From NCBI RefSeq assembly GCF_009861525.1, contig NZ_WVHL01000001.1:186001-250000 (forward strand): a DNA stretch of 64,000 bases. The letters are read 5' to 3'. Below, in pieces: positions 20,050 to 29,447 of the stretch; position 1 is the first letter of the stretch, and every line of letters starts with the position of its first letter. Source of the stretch: Pseudomonas sp. LD120. Its GTDB lineage: Bacteria; Pseudomonadota; Gammaproteobacteria; Pseudomonadales; Pseudomonadaceae. The position numbers and the translations under genes are program-made. Below the pieces are notes generated by a model. That model was given only the letters and a program-made list of their open reading frames with translations. It searched no databases and was not told the DNA's origin.

Positions 20050-21758
20050 AGCGCGCGCCATTGCAGCGGCAACCATTGCCATTGACCGTTAGGCTGACTG
20101 CCTTCAGGCAAAGTCAGGGCGTACTTGCCATAACCCCCGAGGCTGCGCAGCTTGGGCACCAGGTAGGTTTGCGCGGCGTTGTTGAACACCGGTTCCATGT
20201 CCTGGGGCAGGCTGTCGAAGGTTTCCTGCTGGATCAGTTGCGCCAGCGATTGCGGCCCGAAATACACCGGCATCAGCGCTTCCTGTGGCACCACGTCAGC
20301 CAGGGGCGGGAAGCGCTTGTCCAGGGTGTCCAGGGCCTTGCTCACCAGCTTGTCGTCCAGGGAAAACACCAGGGTCGAGCCGTGGCGGGCCAGGCTGACC
20401 TGCATGAAAGCACGACCGGTGATGGCTTGCGGGTCCGGGGCTTGCTTGGCCGGGTACTGGCCGAAGTTGGAGCTGACCTGGCGTTGCCATTGGTGCACGT
20501 CGCCGTTGTGCTGTTCCACCACCGGAAAGATGCGCTCCGCCACTTTGCTTTCCCTGGACCCGACCATGGAACCGAACAGCGTGCCCAGGTCCCCATCGAG
20601 CCCGGCGTTGTCCTTGTCCTTGAGGCCGGCCACCAGCAGCGGCGTGTACAGCCGCGAATCGGCGTACCAGCACAGACCAGCGGTGCCGGCCATGTGCTCG
20701 GTCAGGGCGGCGGCCACCGCTTCTTCGGCGCCGAGTTTGGCCAGCAGCGGCTTCTGCTGCTGCGCCGCCAATGGCAGCGCCACGCAGGCGCTGGCGCCCA
20801 TGGGCATGGCCTGCCAGATCGGCTGGAAGTCGAAGTTCGGCTGGTTGTCCTGCTCGTCCATGGCCAGATAGCTGTGCCAGCCCTTGTCGTCCATGTCGAA
20901 ACGCAGGCCGGCGAAGTTAGGGATAAACCGCTGGTAACCCATGGCCAGGACGCTGGCGTTGACCGTCAACCGCTGCTGCACCTCAGGCTTGCGTGCCTCC
21001 AGACCAAAAGCCTCGGGGAACAGCTTGTCGCCGTTCAACAGCGCTTGCAGGGCGCTGGTGGAAACCGCGCCGTGCTCATCGTCCGCGCCGGTGCTGGGGT
21101 CATACAGCTTGGCTGGGTTGGACAGCACCACCAGCTTGTCGCCGTGAGAGGCAAACGCCAGGGATTTACCGGCGTTGTAGTTCAACTGGTAGAGGGTCAC
21201 GGCATCGCCACCGACCTCAAGCTGCGCCAGCTTGCTCAGTTGCGTATCGTCCAGAGCCACCTTGGCCAAGGGCTCCAGCAGCTTGGCCAAGCCGCCACGG
21301 TCCATCACCAGCAGAAAGTCCTTGAGACGCCCGTCGGTACCGCGCCACAACGCCACATCCGCTGGTTGGTCGAAGAGTTGCTCGATCAGGTTGTCCTGCA
21401 GCTTCAGGTCGTGCTCGTAGATGATCCGCCGCAGGCTACCGATCAGCCCCAGGCGGTCGGCCTGGTTCTGGTAATAGAAGACGAAGTCCTCGGTCAGGGT
21501 TTCCTTGAGAAAAGGCACCGCCAGCAAGTCCTTGGGCAACTGGGCCAGGGAATGGGTTTCCAGCAGGCCATCAGGCCGGCTCAGGCCCAGTTTGTCGCCC
21601 GCCAGTTGCTCCACCGAGGTCTTGGGCTTGCAGCCCACGCCGGTGATTGCCGCTGCCACCAGGCACAGGCCAACGACCAGGGCCGGCCAGCGGCGCTTGC
21701 TGGCGGATTGTTCAGTACCGGGGACGCCGGCGGCCGGGGATGCGCTGTTTTCGCTCAT
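20046..21758 (-). CDS. YfaA-like DUF2138 envelope protein
   Basis: 570 aa. After a short polar N terminus comes one hydrophobic segment ([18 protein letters not shown], residues about 25-43), suggesting an inner-membrane anchor with a large periplasmic domain; the GVGC end is also lipobox-like. The rest shows no motif I can tie to an activity. DUF2138 proteins are found in yfa-type operons. The gene is 37 bases after the DUF2135 copy 2 gene and overlaps the next gene by four bases. Confidence 0.82.
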   Translation of the reverse strand: MSENSASPAAGVPGTEQSASKRRWPALVVGLCLVAAAITGVGCKPKTSVEQLAGDKLGLSRPDGLLETHSLAQLPKDLLAVPFLKETLTEDFVFYYQNQADRLGLIGSLRRIIYEHDLKLQDNLIEQLFDQPADVALWRGTDGRLKDFLLVMDRGGLAKLLEPLAKVALDDTQLSKLAQLEVGGDAVTLYQLNYNAGKSLAFASHGDKLVVLSNPAKLYDPSTGADDEHGAVSTSALQALLNGDKLFPEAFGLEARKPEVQQRLTVNASVLAMGYQRFIPNFAGLRFDMDDKGWHSYLAMDEQDNQPNFDFQPIWQAMPMGASACVALPLAAQQQKPLLAKLGAEEAVAAALTEHMAGTAGLCWYADSRLYTPLLVAGLKDKDNAGLDGDLGTLFGSMVGSRESKVAERIFPVVEQHNGDVHQWQRQVSSNFGQYPAKQAPDPQAITGRAFMQVSLARHGSTLVFSLDDKLVSKALDTLDKRFPPLADVVPQEALMPVYFGPQSLAQLIQQETFDSLPQDMEPVFNNAAQTYLVPKLRSLGGYGKYALTLPEGSQPNGQWQWLPLQWRAL

Positions 21759-21795
21759 GATTCACAAAGCCCAATTCATCCGTGGTGCGGGATGT

Positions 21796-22587
21796 TCAAT
21801 AGGTGAAAGACTTGACCAGCAACAGGTCGCCGATGGCCCGCATGGGCACGATAAAGGTCTCGCGTTTCTCATCGACGGTGTTTTCGTTAAGGATCAGGTT
21901 GATCTGCGAGGTAATCACCTCGTTCTGATTGCTGCCTTCGTCGAAGTTGTACCCGCCACTGCCGAAGTTGCCCCAGTAGTTGACGTAAATCAGGTAGGTG
22001 CCCCGCAGCGGCGCGGTCATGGTGAACATTTCCGGGCCCGGGCCGTCGACCCCATCCGGATCCAGACCGCCGCCGTTGCTCAACCCGGGGTGGCCGAAGA
22101 ACGCTCGCTGACCGTCGGGGGTCACGATGTGCATGTCCAGCTCGGCCTTGGGATCGTCCCACCCCAGCACCACGCGAATGCGTGCCGGTGTCTTGCTCCG
22201 GTTGGCTTCGTAGAACTGCACACGCTTGAGGGATTGGCCTTCGGAACTGCGCACTTCAACGCTGTTGGACCCGGCGCCGAATGCATAGGGACGAGCGAAG
22301 CGGCCCTGCTCGTCGGTGTAGAGGTTCAGCGGATTGCCATTGACCGACAGACTGTGGGGCTGACGCAGATGGCCGATGGCCTTGAGCTGACCTTCGATCA
22401 GGGTGCGATTGCGCTGAATGCCACGATCGATGGGCGGTGTCGGGTAAGCCACCCGATCCTGTTCGGTACGGTCCAGCAAACCGGCATAACGCCAACCGGC
22501 CAGCGGCTCCTGAAGTTCGGCGGAAGGTTCGGCGAACACCGTTCCGGCCAGCAGCAAGGTCAGCAAGAGGATGGATAGAGCGCGCAT
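21796..22587 (-). CDS. YfaP-like DUF2135 secreted protein (copy 2)
   Basis: 263 aa. The ATG at 22587 is chosen over earlier in-frame ATGs because AGGA lies 8 bases upstream and a signal peptide (ALSILLLTLLLAGTVFA) begins immediately. The DUF2135 region includes VLGWDDPKAELDMHIVTPDG and GTYLIYVNYWGNFGSGGY. It parallels copy 1 at 12373-13179 along its length (EVRS, LKRVQF, VPMRA near the C terminus), so the two are paralogues. It is the first gene of the yfa-type operon. Confidence 0.85.
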   Translation of the reverse strand: MRALSILLLTLLLAGTVFAEPSAELQEPLAGWRYAGLLDRTEQDRVAYPTPPIDRGIQRNRTLIEGQLKAIGHLRQPHSLSVNGNPLNLYTDEQGRFARPYAFGAGSNSVEVRSSEGQSLKRVQFYEANRSKTPARIRVVLGWDDPKAELDMHIVTPDGQRAFFGHPGLSNGGGLDPDGVDGPGPEMFTMTAPLRGTYLIYVNYWGNFGSGGYNFDEGSNQNEVITSQINLILNENTVDEKRETFIVPMRAIGDLLLVKSFTY

Positions 22588-23187
22588 GTATTGCGTCCTG
22601 CCATGCATGGGACAAACCCCGGCGCCAGATCCTCGACGCGGCTGCAAATATTCGGAAAGTCGCCCAGCGACGGCGGGCGTTGGAAAGGCCGCAGATTAGC
22701 GACTTGGCGCCTGTTACACAATTGCCGAACAGGGATTTTGCGCGGACATCGAAACGCCGACAGCAGCCTGAGAAAAAGTGCCATCACCGCAATATCAGAC
22801 CGCGCAGAAAATTGGCCACAAGCCATCTCGCCAAATGCCCCCTCTCGATGAGAAGAGTCTTGGATTTTAGTAGGAATCCGTTCTGGATGCGGACTCACCA
22901 GCGCTCTCAAGGCCTCTAACCGGAACCGTCCGCACTCGCCTGCCCCCCAATGCAGCCCCTGCGACAGGGCTTCTCAGCCCACGTCGCTGAGCTTGGCGCT
23001 CGGTATTTCAAGGTCATCGCGCATTCCCGCAAGGAATAACCCCATACCGATTAGTCGATTGCTTTCGCCCCTGTCACAACGCTTATCTACGAATACCGCA
23101 GGGTTGCTCAGACACGCTGAAGGTGTGCCGCACAACGTGGTTGATGCCCCAACCGAAGCCTAAAAAAACAACGGGAGCACCTCACTG
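22588..23187. other. Divergent intergenic region between the yfa-type operon and the BCCT gene
   Basis: About 600 bases without a convincing gene. It must hold the promoters for the minus-strand yfa-type operon and the plus-strand transporter. I find no clear -35/-10 pair, operator palindrome or RNA gene. GGGAG before 23188 is the ribosome site of the transporter. Confidence 0.5.
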
Positions 23188-24759
23188 ATGAAGTATCCGT
23201 TAAGGCCACTGGTCTTCTGGCCAAGCTTTCTGGTTCTACTGGCAGCGGTCATTGCCAGCCACCTTGACCTGCCAACCTTCCTGAGCGTGAGCAAGCAGCT
23301 CAACCGGCTAATCCTCGACAATTTTTCCTGGCTGTTCAGCACCGCCAGCTTCTTTCTCCTGATGCTGACGGTGACCGTCTACTTTTCACCTCTGGGACGG
23401 ATACGCATCGGGGGTGAGGATGCCAAGCCCCTGCTGAGCAAGCCACGCTGGTTCATGGTGGCTCTGTGCACCACGCTGGCGGTCGGCGTGCTGTTCTGGA
23501 CCACCGCCGAGCCGCTTTACCACCTGTATGGCCCTCCCGCCAGCCTGCAACTCGAGGCAGGCGGCAGCGAGGCTACCCGCTTCGCCATGTCCACCATGTT
23601 CCTGCACTGGACCCTGACGCCCTACGCCATCTACCTGGTGCCATCCCTGGTGTTCGCCCTGGTCTTCTACAACCTGCGGAGCGACTTCTCCATCGGCGCG
23701 ATGCTGCAGCCCCTGCTCGGCGGGCAATGGGTCAAGCGCTACGCAGGGCTGATCGACACCCTGGCATTGTTCGCCCTGGTGGCGGGCATGGCCTCCTCCC
23801 TGGGCACGGGCGCGCTGACCCTGTCTGGCGGCCTGAGCCAGTACATCGGCGGTGAAACCACGCCGCTGCGCCTGGCGCTGATCATCGCCGTGATCGTCGC
23901 CACCTTCGTTTTCTCTGCCGCCAGCGGCCTGCATAAAGGCATCGTCAAGTTCTCCACTTTCAACACCTGGATCATGCTGGCCCTGGGACTGTTCGTACTG
24001 ACCTGCGGACCGACCCTGTACATGCTCAGCCTCGGCGTCGAATCACTCGGTATCTACCTGCAGACCTTCTTCAGTCGCAGCCTGTTCACCGGAGCGGCCA
24101 GTGGCGACAACTGGCCCCAAAGCTGGACGGTGTTCTACTGGTCGGTGTGGTTCGCCTGGGCCCCGGTCAGCGCCATGTTCCTCGGCAAGATCGGGCGCGG
24201 CTACACGGTGCGCGAGTTCATCCACACCACCCTGCTCTACCCCGCCCTGTTCACCGCCTTGTGGATCTGCATCTTCTCCGGCAGCAGCCTGTACTTCGAC
24301 GCCCAGGGCGACGGCCTGCTCAACCAGGTGCTCAACGAGCAAGGGGTGGAACATGTGCTGTACCGGATGTTCCAGCAATTGCCGGCAAGCGGTCTGATCA
24401 TCGCACTGCTGCTGTTCACCGCCTTCATCTCCTTCGTCACCGCAGCCGATTCCAGTACCGACGTCATCGGCAACCTGTGCAGCCGTCACGTTAGCGCTGA
24501 CTCCGATCTGGACGGCAACCCACAGCTCAAGGTGGTCTGGGGCGTAATCATCGGTTGCGTGTCCTGGGTGATGGTGGCCTACGTCGGCATCGACGGGATC
24601 AAAATGTTATCCAACCTGGGCGGCCTGCCGGGGATGATCATCGTTCTGCTCTCCAGCAGCGCACTGATCATCTGGATGAACAACCCGCTCCTGCTGACAC
24701 CACCGACACCAAAGGGGCATGCGTCAAGGCGCCGAGAGGCCAGAAGGCTCATCCCATGA
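23188..24759 (+). CDS. BCCT-family transporter
   Basis: 523 aa with about 12 membrane segments. The betaine/choline/carnitine family takes up quaternary ammonium compounds or related zwitterions with an ion gradient or by exchange. The family signature around the eighth helix is present: WTVFYWSVWFAWAPV followed by SAMFLGKIGRGYTVREF. The substrate cannot be read from sequence; the usual WW pair of betaine carriers is YWSVW here. The neighbours are a hydrolase and a LysR regulator in the same direction, which suggests uptake and breakdown of one compound. Confidence 0.92.
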   Translation: MKYPLRPLVFWPSFLVLLAAVIASHLDLPTFLSVSKQLNRLILDNFSWLFSTASFFLLMLTVTVYFSPLGRIRIGGEDAKPLLSKPRWFMVALCTTLAVGVLFWTTAEPLYHLYGPPASLQLEAGGSEATRFAMSTMFLHWTLTPYAIYLVPSLVFALVFYNLRSDFSIGAMLQPLLGGQWVKRYAGLIDTLALFALVAGMASSLGTGALTLSGGLSQYIGGETTPLRLALIIAVIVATFVFSAASGLHKGIVKFSTFNTWIMLALGLFVLTCGPTLYMLSLGVESLGIYLQTFFSRSLFTGAASGDNWPQSWTVFYWSVWFAWAPVSAMFLGKIGRGYTVREFIHTTLLYPALFTALWICIFSGSSLYFDAQGDGLLNQVLNEQGVEHVLYRMFQQLPASGLIIALLLFTAFISFVTAADSSTDVIGNLCSRHVSADSDLDGNPQLKVVWGVIIGCVSWVMVAYVGIDGIKMLSNLGGLPGMIIVLLSSSALIIWMNNPLLLTPPTPKGHASRRREARRLIP

Positions 24760-24981
24760 ACACGCGGCCGTTGACCTCAGGCAACCAGAGACTGGCGCCG
24801 GACTGCCCAGCGTGGAGCTCGCCGGCTCGATACAGGCACGGGGGCCTTATCCAAACACACCGTTCGAAGGCCCAGCCGCGGGTATCGGCCTGAGCAACGA
24901 ATCCACCTTCAGCCGTGCCCAAGTCACCGCGCCCCTCCTGAAGTTTCCCGGCGCCAATTCCTTGATCGACAGGAGTGTTCC

Positions 24982-26988
24982 ATGGACGTCATCCGCGAGT
25001 TTCCCCATCCAATCCGCGAGATCGAGCACTGCCTGATCCCACTGCATGACGGCACCCATCTGGCCGCACGTATCTGGCTTCCAGCCGATGCCGGCACCCA
25101 GCGCTACCCGGCGATCCTCGAATACCTGCCCTACCGCAAGCGCGATGGCACGGCGGTGCGCGATGCCCTGACCCACCCTTGGATGGCCGGTCACGGTTAC
25201 GTCTGCGTGCGCGTGGACATGCGTGGCAACGGTGAGTCCCAGGGGTTGATGGCCGATGAATACCTGCCCCAGGAACAGCAGGACGCCCTGGAAGTGCTCG
25301 ACTGGCTCTGCGCCCAACCCTGGTGCGACGGCAACCTGGGGATGATGGGCATCTCCTGGGGCGGCTTCAATGGTCTGCAAGTGGCGGCCCATCGCCCCCC
25401 GGCACTGAAAGCCATCATTACCCTGTGCTCCACTGACGACCGCTACGCCGACGATATTCACTACAAAGGCGGCAACCTGCTGATGGAAAACCTGGGCTGG
25501 GCCGCCACCATGCTCAATTTCAGCGCCGCCGTGCCGGACCCATTGCTGGTGGATGACTGGCAGGCGCTCTGGCAACAGCGCCTGGATGCCATGCCGATGC
25601 TCGCCGAAACCTGGCTGCAGCATCAGACCCGTGACGACTACTGGCGCCAGGGCTCGGTGTGCGAGAACTACGCGGCGATCAAAGCCGCGGTGTATTGCAT
25701 CGGCGGCTGGGGTGATGCCTACAAGAACAGTGTGCCGCGCCTGATGCAGCACCTGACCTGCCCGAAGAAGGCCATGCTCGGTCCGTGGATTCACAAGTAC
25801 CCACACTTTGCCGTGCCGCAACCGGCCATTGGTTTTCTCCAGGAAGCCAAGCGCTGGTGGGATCACTGGCTCAAGGGCATCGACAACGGAGTGATGGACG
25901 ACCCTGCCTGCACCTTCTACCTGCAGGACGCCATGCCGCCCAAAAGCAGCTACCGCGAACGCCCGGGAGTCTGGGTCCAAACTGCCGGCTGGCCCGATCC
26001 CCAGATCCAGTGGCAGACCTTCAGCCTCGGTGATGCCGGGCTCAGCCCGGGCGAGCAGCGCTTGAGCGAGCAACGCAGCTTCTGCTCTCCCCTGACCACC
26101 GGCCTGCATCAGGGCAGGTACTGCGCCATCTGGCTGGGTCCGGACGGCCCGACCGACCAGCGCCGGGATGACGCTCACTCACTCTGCTTCGACAGCGCTC
26201 CCCTGAGCGAGCCTATGGCCCTGCTGGGGGATGTGCGCCTGGACCTGCGCCTGACATCGGACAAACCCTGCGGGCAGATCGTCGCCCGGCTCAATGCCAT
26301 CGCTCCGGACGGCCAGGTGGCGCAGATCACCTACGGCACCCTGAATCTTTCCCTGCGCGCGCCCTTCGCCGTCGCCACGCCTCCCGAACCTGGCGCGCCC
26401 CTGCAAGTGCGCTTCAGCCTGGACCACGTCGGTTATCGCCTGCCAGCCGGTTATCGCCTGCGCCTGGCCTTGAGCACAGCCAGCTTCCCACTGCTGTGGC
26501 CGGCTCGGGAACTGACCACCCTGACCCTGCTGCCCGAAGTGCAGAGCGTGCAACTGCCGGTGTTTACGGGGGCAGCCGTGGAGTGTCCGTTCGCCCCCCC
26601 GCAAAGCGCGGCACCGGCCCACCTGGAGATCATCCGTGAGGCGGCCCCCCTGCGCACCCTCAGCGAGGATGTAGGCAGCGGTGAGGTCTGCGTGCGCATC
26701 GACGACGATCTTGGAGCCATGCGTTTTCTCGACCACGGACTGTGGGTCGAACAGCGCTGTACCGAGCAGTACCGCACCCTGCCCTGGGACCCGCTGTCGA
26801 CCCGGGCGGATATCCAATGGCACTACCGGGTCGGCCGCGGGACCTGGAGGGCGGAAGTGGACAGCACCCTGGCGCTGCGCGCCGACACTCAGTGGTTCTA
26901 CCTGCACGCCACCCAGGTAGCGCGACTCGATGGCCAGCAGATTCATCAACGCCAATGGCATCGACGGATTGCCCGAACCACGCTGTAA
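24982..26988 (+). CDS. CocE/NonD-family hydrolase
   Basis: 668 aa. X-Pro dipeptidyl-peptidase-like family of serine hydrolases that cleave esters or amides, such as cocaine esterase. The N-terminal alpha/beta hydrolase domain contains RVDMRGNGESQG and the nucleophile GISWGGFNG (about residue 131). The catalytic histidine is probably in GPWIHKYPHF (near 270). A C-terminal jelly-roll domain spans about 330-560. AGGAG lies six bases before the ATG. The 222 bases between the transporter and this gene hold no clear gene. It probably acts on the compound imported by the transporter. Confidence 0.9.
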   Translation: MDVIREFPHPIREIEHCLIPLHDGTHLAARIWLPADAGTQRYPAILEYLPYRKRDGTAVRDALTHPWMAGHGYVCVRVDMRGNGESQGLMADEYLPQEQQDALEVLDWLCAQPWCDGNLGMMGISWGGFNGLQVAAHRPPALKAIITLCSTDDRYADDIHYKGGNLLMENLGWAATMLNFSAAVPDPLLVDDWQALWQQRLDAMPMLAETWLQHQTRDDYWRQGSVCENYAAIKAAVYCIGGWGDAYKNSVPRLMQHLTCPKKAMLGPWIHKYPHFAVPQPAIGFLQEAKRWWDHWLKGIDNGVMDDPACTFYLQDAMPPKSSYRERPGVWVQTAGWPDPQIQWQTFSLGDAGLSPGEQRLSEQRSFCSPLTTGLHQGRYCAIWLGPDGPTDQRRDDAHSLCFDSAPLSEPMALLGDVRLDLRLTSDKPCGQIVARLNAIAPDGQVAQITYGTLNLSLRAPFAVATPPEPGAPLQVRFSLDHVGYRLPAGYRLRLALSTASFPLLWPARELTTLTLLPEVQSVQLPVFTGAAVECPFAPPQSAAPAHLEIIREAAPLRTLSEDVGSGEVCVRIDDDLGAMRFLDHGLWVEQRCTEQYRTLPWDPLSTRADIQWHYRVGRGTWRAEVDSTLALRADTQWFYLHATQVARLDGQQIHQRQWHRRIARTTL

Positions 26989-27064
26989 AGCGTGGCAGGA
27001 TAGCCAATCTCCAAGACTCGGCGGGGCTGGAGGCAGCGCCCGCCCCCTGCAGACTGGAACCCGC

Positions 27065-28003
27065 ATGTCGCATCGAAACGTCGATCTTCCGCCCCTTAAC
27101 TGCCTGCAACCTTTCGAGGCCGTGGCCCGTCATTTGAGCTTTACCCGGGCCGCCCAGGAACTGAACCTGACCCAAAGCGCGGTGAGCCGTCAGATCAAGC
27201 GGCTGGAAGAGAACCTCGCCCGCCCCTTGTTCCATCGACACAACCTGGGCATCAGCCTGACCCCGGCAGGCGAGCGCTACTTTCGCACCATCCAGCGCCT
27301 GCTGCGGGAACTCGACCGTGAATCGGCGGAGCTGCGCCGTCGCGGTGCCGAACGGCAACTGACCCTGGCCAGTACACCTAGCATCAGCTCGATCTGGCTG
27401 GCGCGCTTGCTGCCGGAGTTCCAGCGCCGGTTCCCGACCCTGGATATTCGCATCCTGTGCAGTGAAAGCCCCTTGCACCTGGATGTCAGCGAGTACGACC
27501 TGGGGCTGTTCTATCACCTCGACGAGCTACCGCCGCCCCTGGGGTTGGAGCTGACCCCGGTATTCCCCAGCGAACAGGTGATCTGCGTCTGCAGCCCGGA
27601 GTATCTGAGTCGCAAAGGACCGATTCGCGACCCGCAACATCTGCTGCAGGAACACCGGTTGTTGATCGTCGAAGACCATCACCATGATTGGTTGACCTGG
27701 TCCGATTGGTTCAGCGCCGTAGGCGCCACCTACCACTCCCCGCAGCACGCCCTGCGCACCAACAGTTACCAGCTGCTGATGCAGTCGGCGGCGATGGGTC
27801 AGGGCGTAGCCTTGGGCTGGGAGAGCCTGTTGCAGGCCGAATTGGCCGCCGGGCGCCTGCAACGAGCGCTGCCGCAACGCATGCCCAGCCGCGGGCGCCT
27901 GAACCTGATGCAACCGCACCATCGCCATCCCCCAGCCGCCGTGCGCCGCTTCCGCCACTGGCTACTGGAACACACCCATCTACCCCACGAAACCGGCGCT
28001 TGA
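27065..28003 (+). CDS. LysR-family transcriptional regulator
   Basis: 312 aa from the ATG at 27065; the frame is open upstream but that part has no family similarity. The N-terminal winged helix-turn-helix is clear: FEAVARHLSFTRAAQELNLTQSAVSRQIKRLEENL. An effector-binding domain follows (LTLASTPSISSIWLARLLPEF onward). It sits directly after the BCCT and hydrolase genes in the same direction and is the likely local regulator, though LysR regulators are more often divergent. Confidence 0.92.
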   Translation: MSHRNVDLPPLNCLQPFEAVARHLSFTRAAQELNLTQSAVSRQIKRLEENLARPLFHRHNLGISLTPAGERYFRTIQRLLRELDRESAELRRRGAERQLTLASTPSISSIWLARLLPEFQRRFPTLDIRILCSESPLHLDVSEYDLGLFYHLDELPPPLGLELTPVFPSEQVICVCSPEYLSRKGPIRDPQHLLQEHRLLIVEDHHHDWLTWSDWFSAVGATYHSPQHALRTNSYQLLMQSAAMGQGVALGWESLLQAELAAGRLQRALPQRMPSRGRLNLMQPHHRHPPAAVRRFRHWLLEHTHLPHETGA

Positions 28004-28208
28004 GCCTCCTGCCATACCTGGTCGAACGCTAGATCAACCGCTTACCCGCAGCACACACCATTAGCGAGCCTGCCTGAGTCGTTGAAAAAGCCCCTCAAGC
28101 CCCTGCGCCAAAGGCGATGAGGCACACCCCAGCGAGCGCTTCTCATTTGCCCGAACCCCTGGTGTCTGCTAGTGTCGCGCCGGTTTAACGTCAACCGGGA
28201 TAGCCGCC

Positions 28209-28451
28209 ATGGCCCGCAAAAAAGCTGCCTTAGATTTCGAACAGTCCCTCGCCGACCTGCAAACCCTGGTTGAGCGCCTGGAGAACGGCGAGCTGTCGCT
28301 GGAAGACTCATTGACCGCCTTTGAACAAGGCATCGGCCTGACCCGTGATTGCCAGGCCGCGCTGGCCCAGGCCGAACAAAAGGTGCAGATCCTTCTGGAA
28401 CGCGATGGCGAGCTGGCGGAGCAACCCTTCGATGCGGAACAAGCAGAATGA
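28209..28451 (+). CDS. xseB: Exodeoxyribonuclease VII small subunit
   Basis: 80 aa, family length. XseB forms the helical stalk of exonuclease VII with XseA and acts on single-stranded DNA. The signature [26 protein letters not shown] is present (split as [16 protein letters not shown] plus [10 protein letters not shown]). Its stop overlaps the ispA start (ATGA), the widespread xseB-ispA-dxs order. Confidence 0.96.
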   Translation: MARKKAALDFEQSLADLQTLVERLENGELSLEDSLTAFEQGIGLTRDCQAALAQAEQKVQILLERDGELAEQPFDAEQAE

Positions 28452-29335
28452 TTGCTGCCTATCAGGCCACCAGCCAGGCCCGCGTCGACGCTGCAATGCA
28501 CACCCTGTTCACCGCGCCAAGCCCCGAACTAGCCCGCCTTTATGAAGCCATGCGCTACAGCGTGATGAATGGCGGCAAACGCGTGCGCCCGCTACTGGCC
28601 TATGCCGCCTGCGAGGCCCTGGGTGGCAGGCCCGAGCAAGCCAACGGCGCGGCCTGCGCGGTGGAGCTGATTCACGCCTACTCCCTGGTCCACGATGACC
28701 TGCCAGCCATGGACGATGACGACCTGCGGCGCGGCCAGCCCACTACCCACAAAGCCTTCGATGAAGCCTGCGCGATCCTCGCCGGTGACGGCCTGCAGAG
28801 CCTGGCCTTCAGTGCCCTGCTGGACCCGCAACTGAGCGACGCCAGTGCCGAAGTCCGGTTGCGCATGGTCACCACCCTGGCCCAGGCCGCAGGCCCGGCG
28901 GGCATGGTGGGTGGTCAGGCCATCGACCTCGGGTCGGTGGGCCTCAAGCTCGACCAACAGGCCCTGGAGTACATGCACCGGCACAAGACCGGCGCGCTGA
29001 TCGAAGCCAGCGTGATCCTCGGTGCCCTGGCCAGCGGCCGCGCAGAAAAAGACGAACTGAAGTCCTTGCAGGTCTACGCGCGAGCCATCGGCCTGGCGTT
29101 CCAGGTGCAGGACGACATCCTCGACGTCGAAAGCGATACCGCGACCCTGGGCAAGCGCCAGGGCGCCGACATCGCCCGGGACAAACCAACCTACCCGGCG
29201 CTGCTGGGGCTGGCCGCGGCCAAGGATTACGCCCTGGAACTGCGCGACCAGGCGCTGCATGCGCTGCGTCCGTTTGACGCAGCGGCTGAGCCCTTGCGCG
29301 AGCTGGCGCGGTATATCGTCGAGCGCCGCAACTGA
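28448..29335 (+). CDS. ispA: Farnesyl diphosphate synthase
   Basis: 295 aa. It condenses isopentenyl diphosphate with dimethylallyl and geranyl diphosphate to give farnesyl diphosphate, the precursor of quinones and undecaprenyl carrier. The two aspartate-rich motifs are [15 protein letters not shown] (first DDxxD) and QDDILDVE (second). The start at 28448 overlaps the xseB stop; the open frame upstream is the shadow of xseB. dxs follows in the same direction. Confidence 0.97.
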   Translation: MIAAYQATSQARVDAAMHTLFTAPSPELARLYEAMRYSVMNGGKRVRPLLAYAACEALGGRPEQANGAACAVELIHAYSLVHDDLPAMDDDDLRRGQPTTHKAFDEACAILAGDGLQSLAFSALLDPQLSDASAEVRLRMVTTLAQAAGPAGMVGGQAIDLGSVGLKLDQQALEYMHRHKTGALIEASVILGALASGRAEKDELKSLQVYARAIGLAFQVQDDILDVESDTATLGKRQGADIARDKPTYPALLGLAAAKDYALELRDQALHALRPFDAAAEPLRELARYIVERRN

Positions 29336-29447
29336 TCAGCCCCCGATAGCCGGACCGCATATCGGCCAAGTTCGGTGCTCTGCGTGGGCAGCTTGCGATG
29401 CATAAGGTAAACTGCCGCCTCTTTCTATACCTATAACGATTCGCCTG

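Noticed and set aside
24719..25036. Frame across the end of the BCCT gene and the start of the hydrolase gene
   Set aside because: It overlaps two confident genes, has no ribosome site and resembles no known protein.
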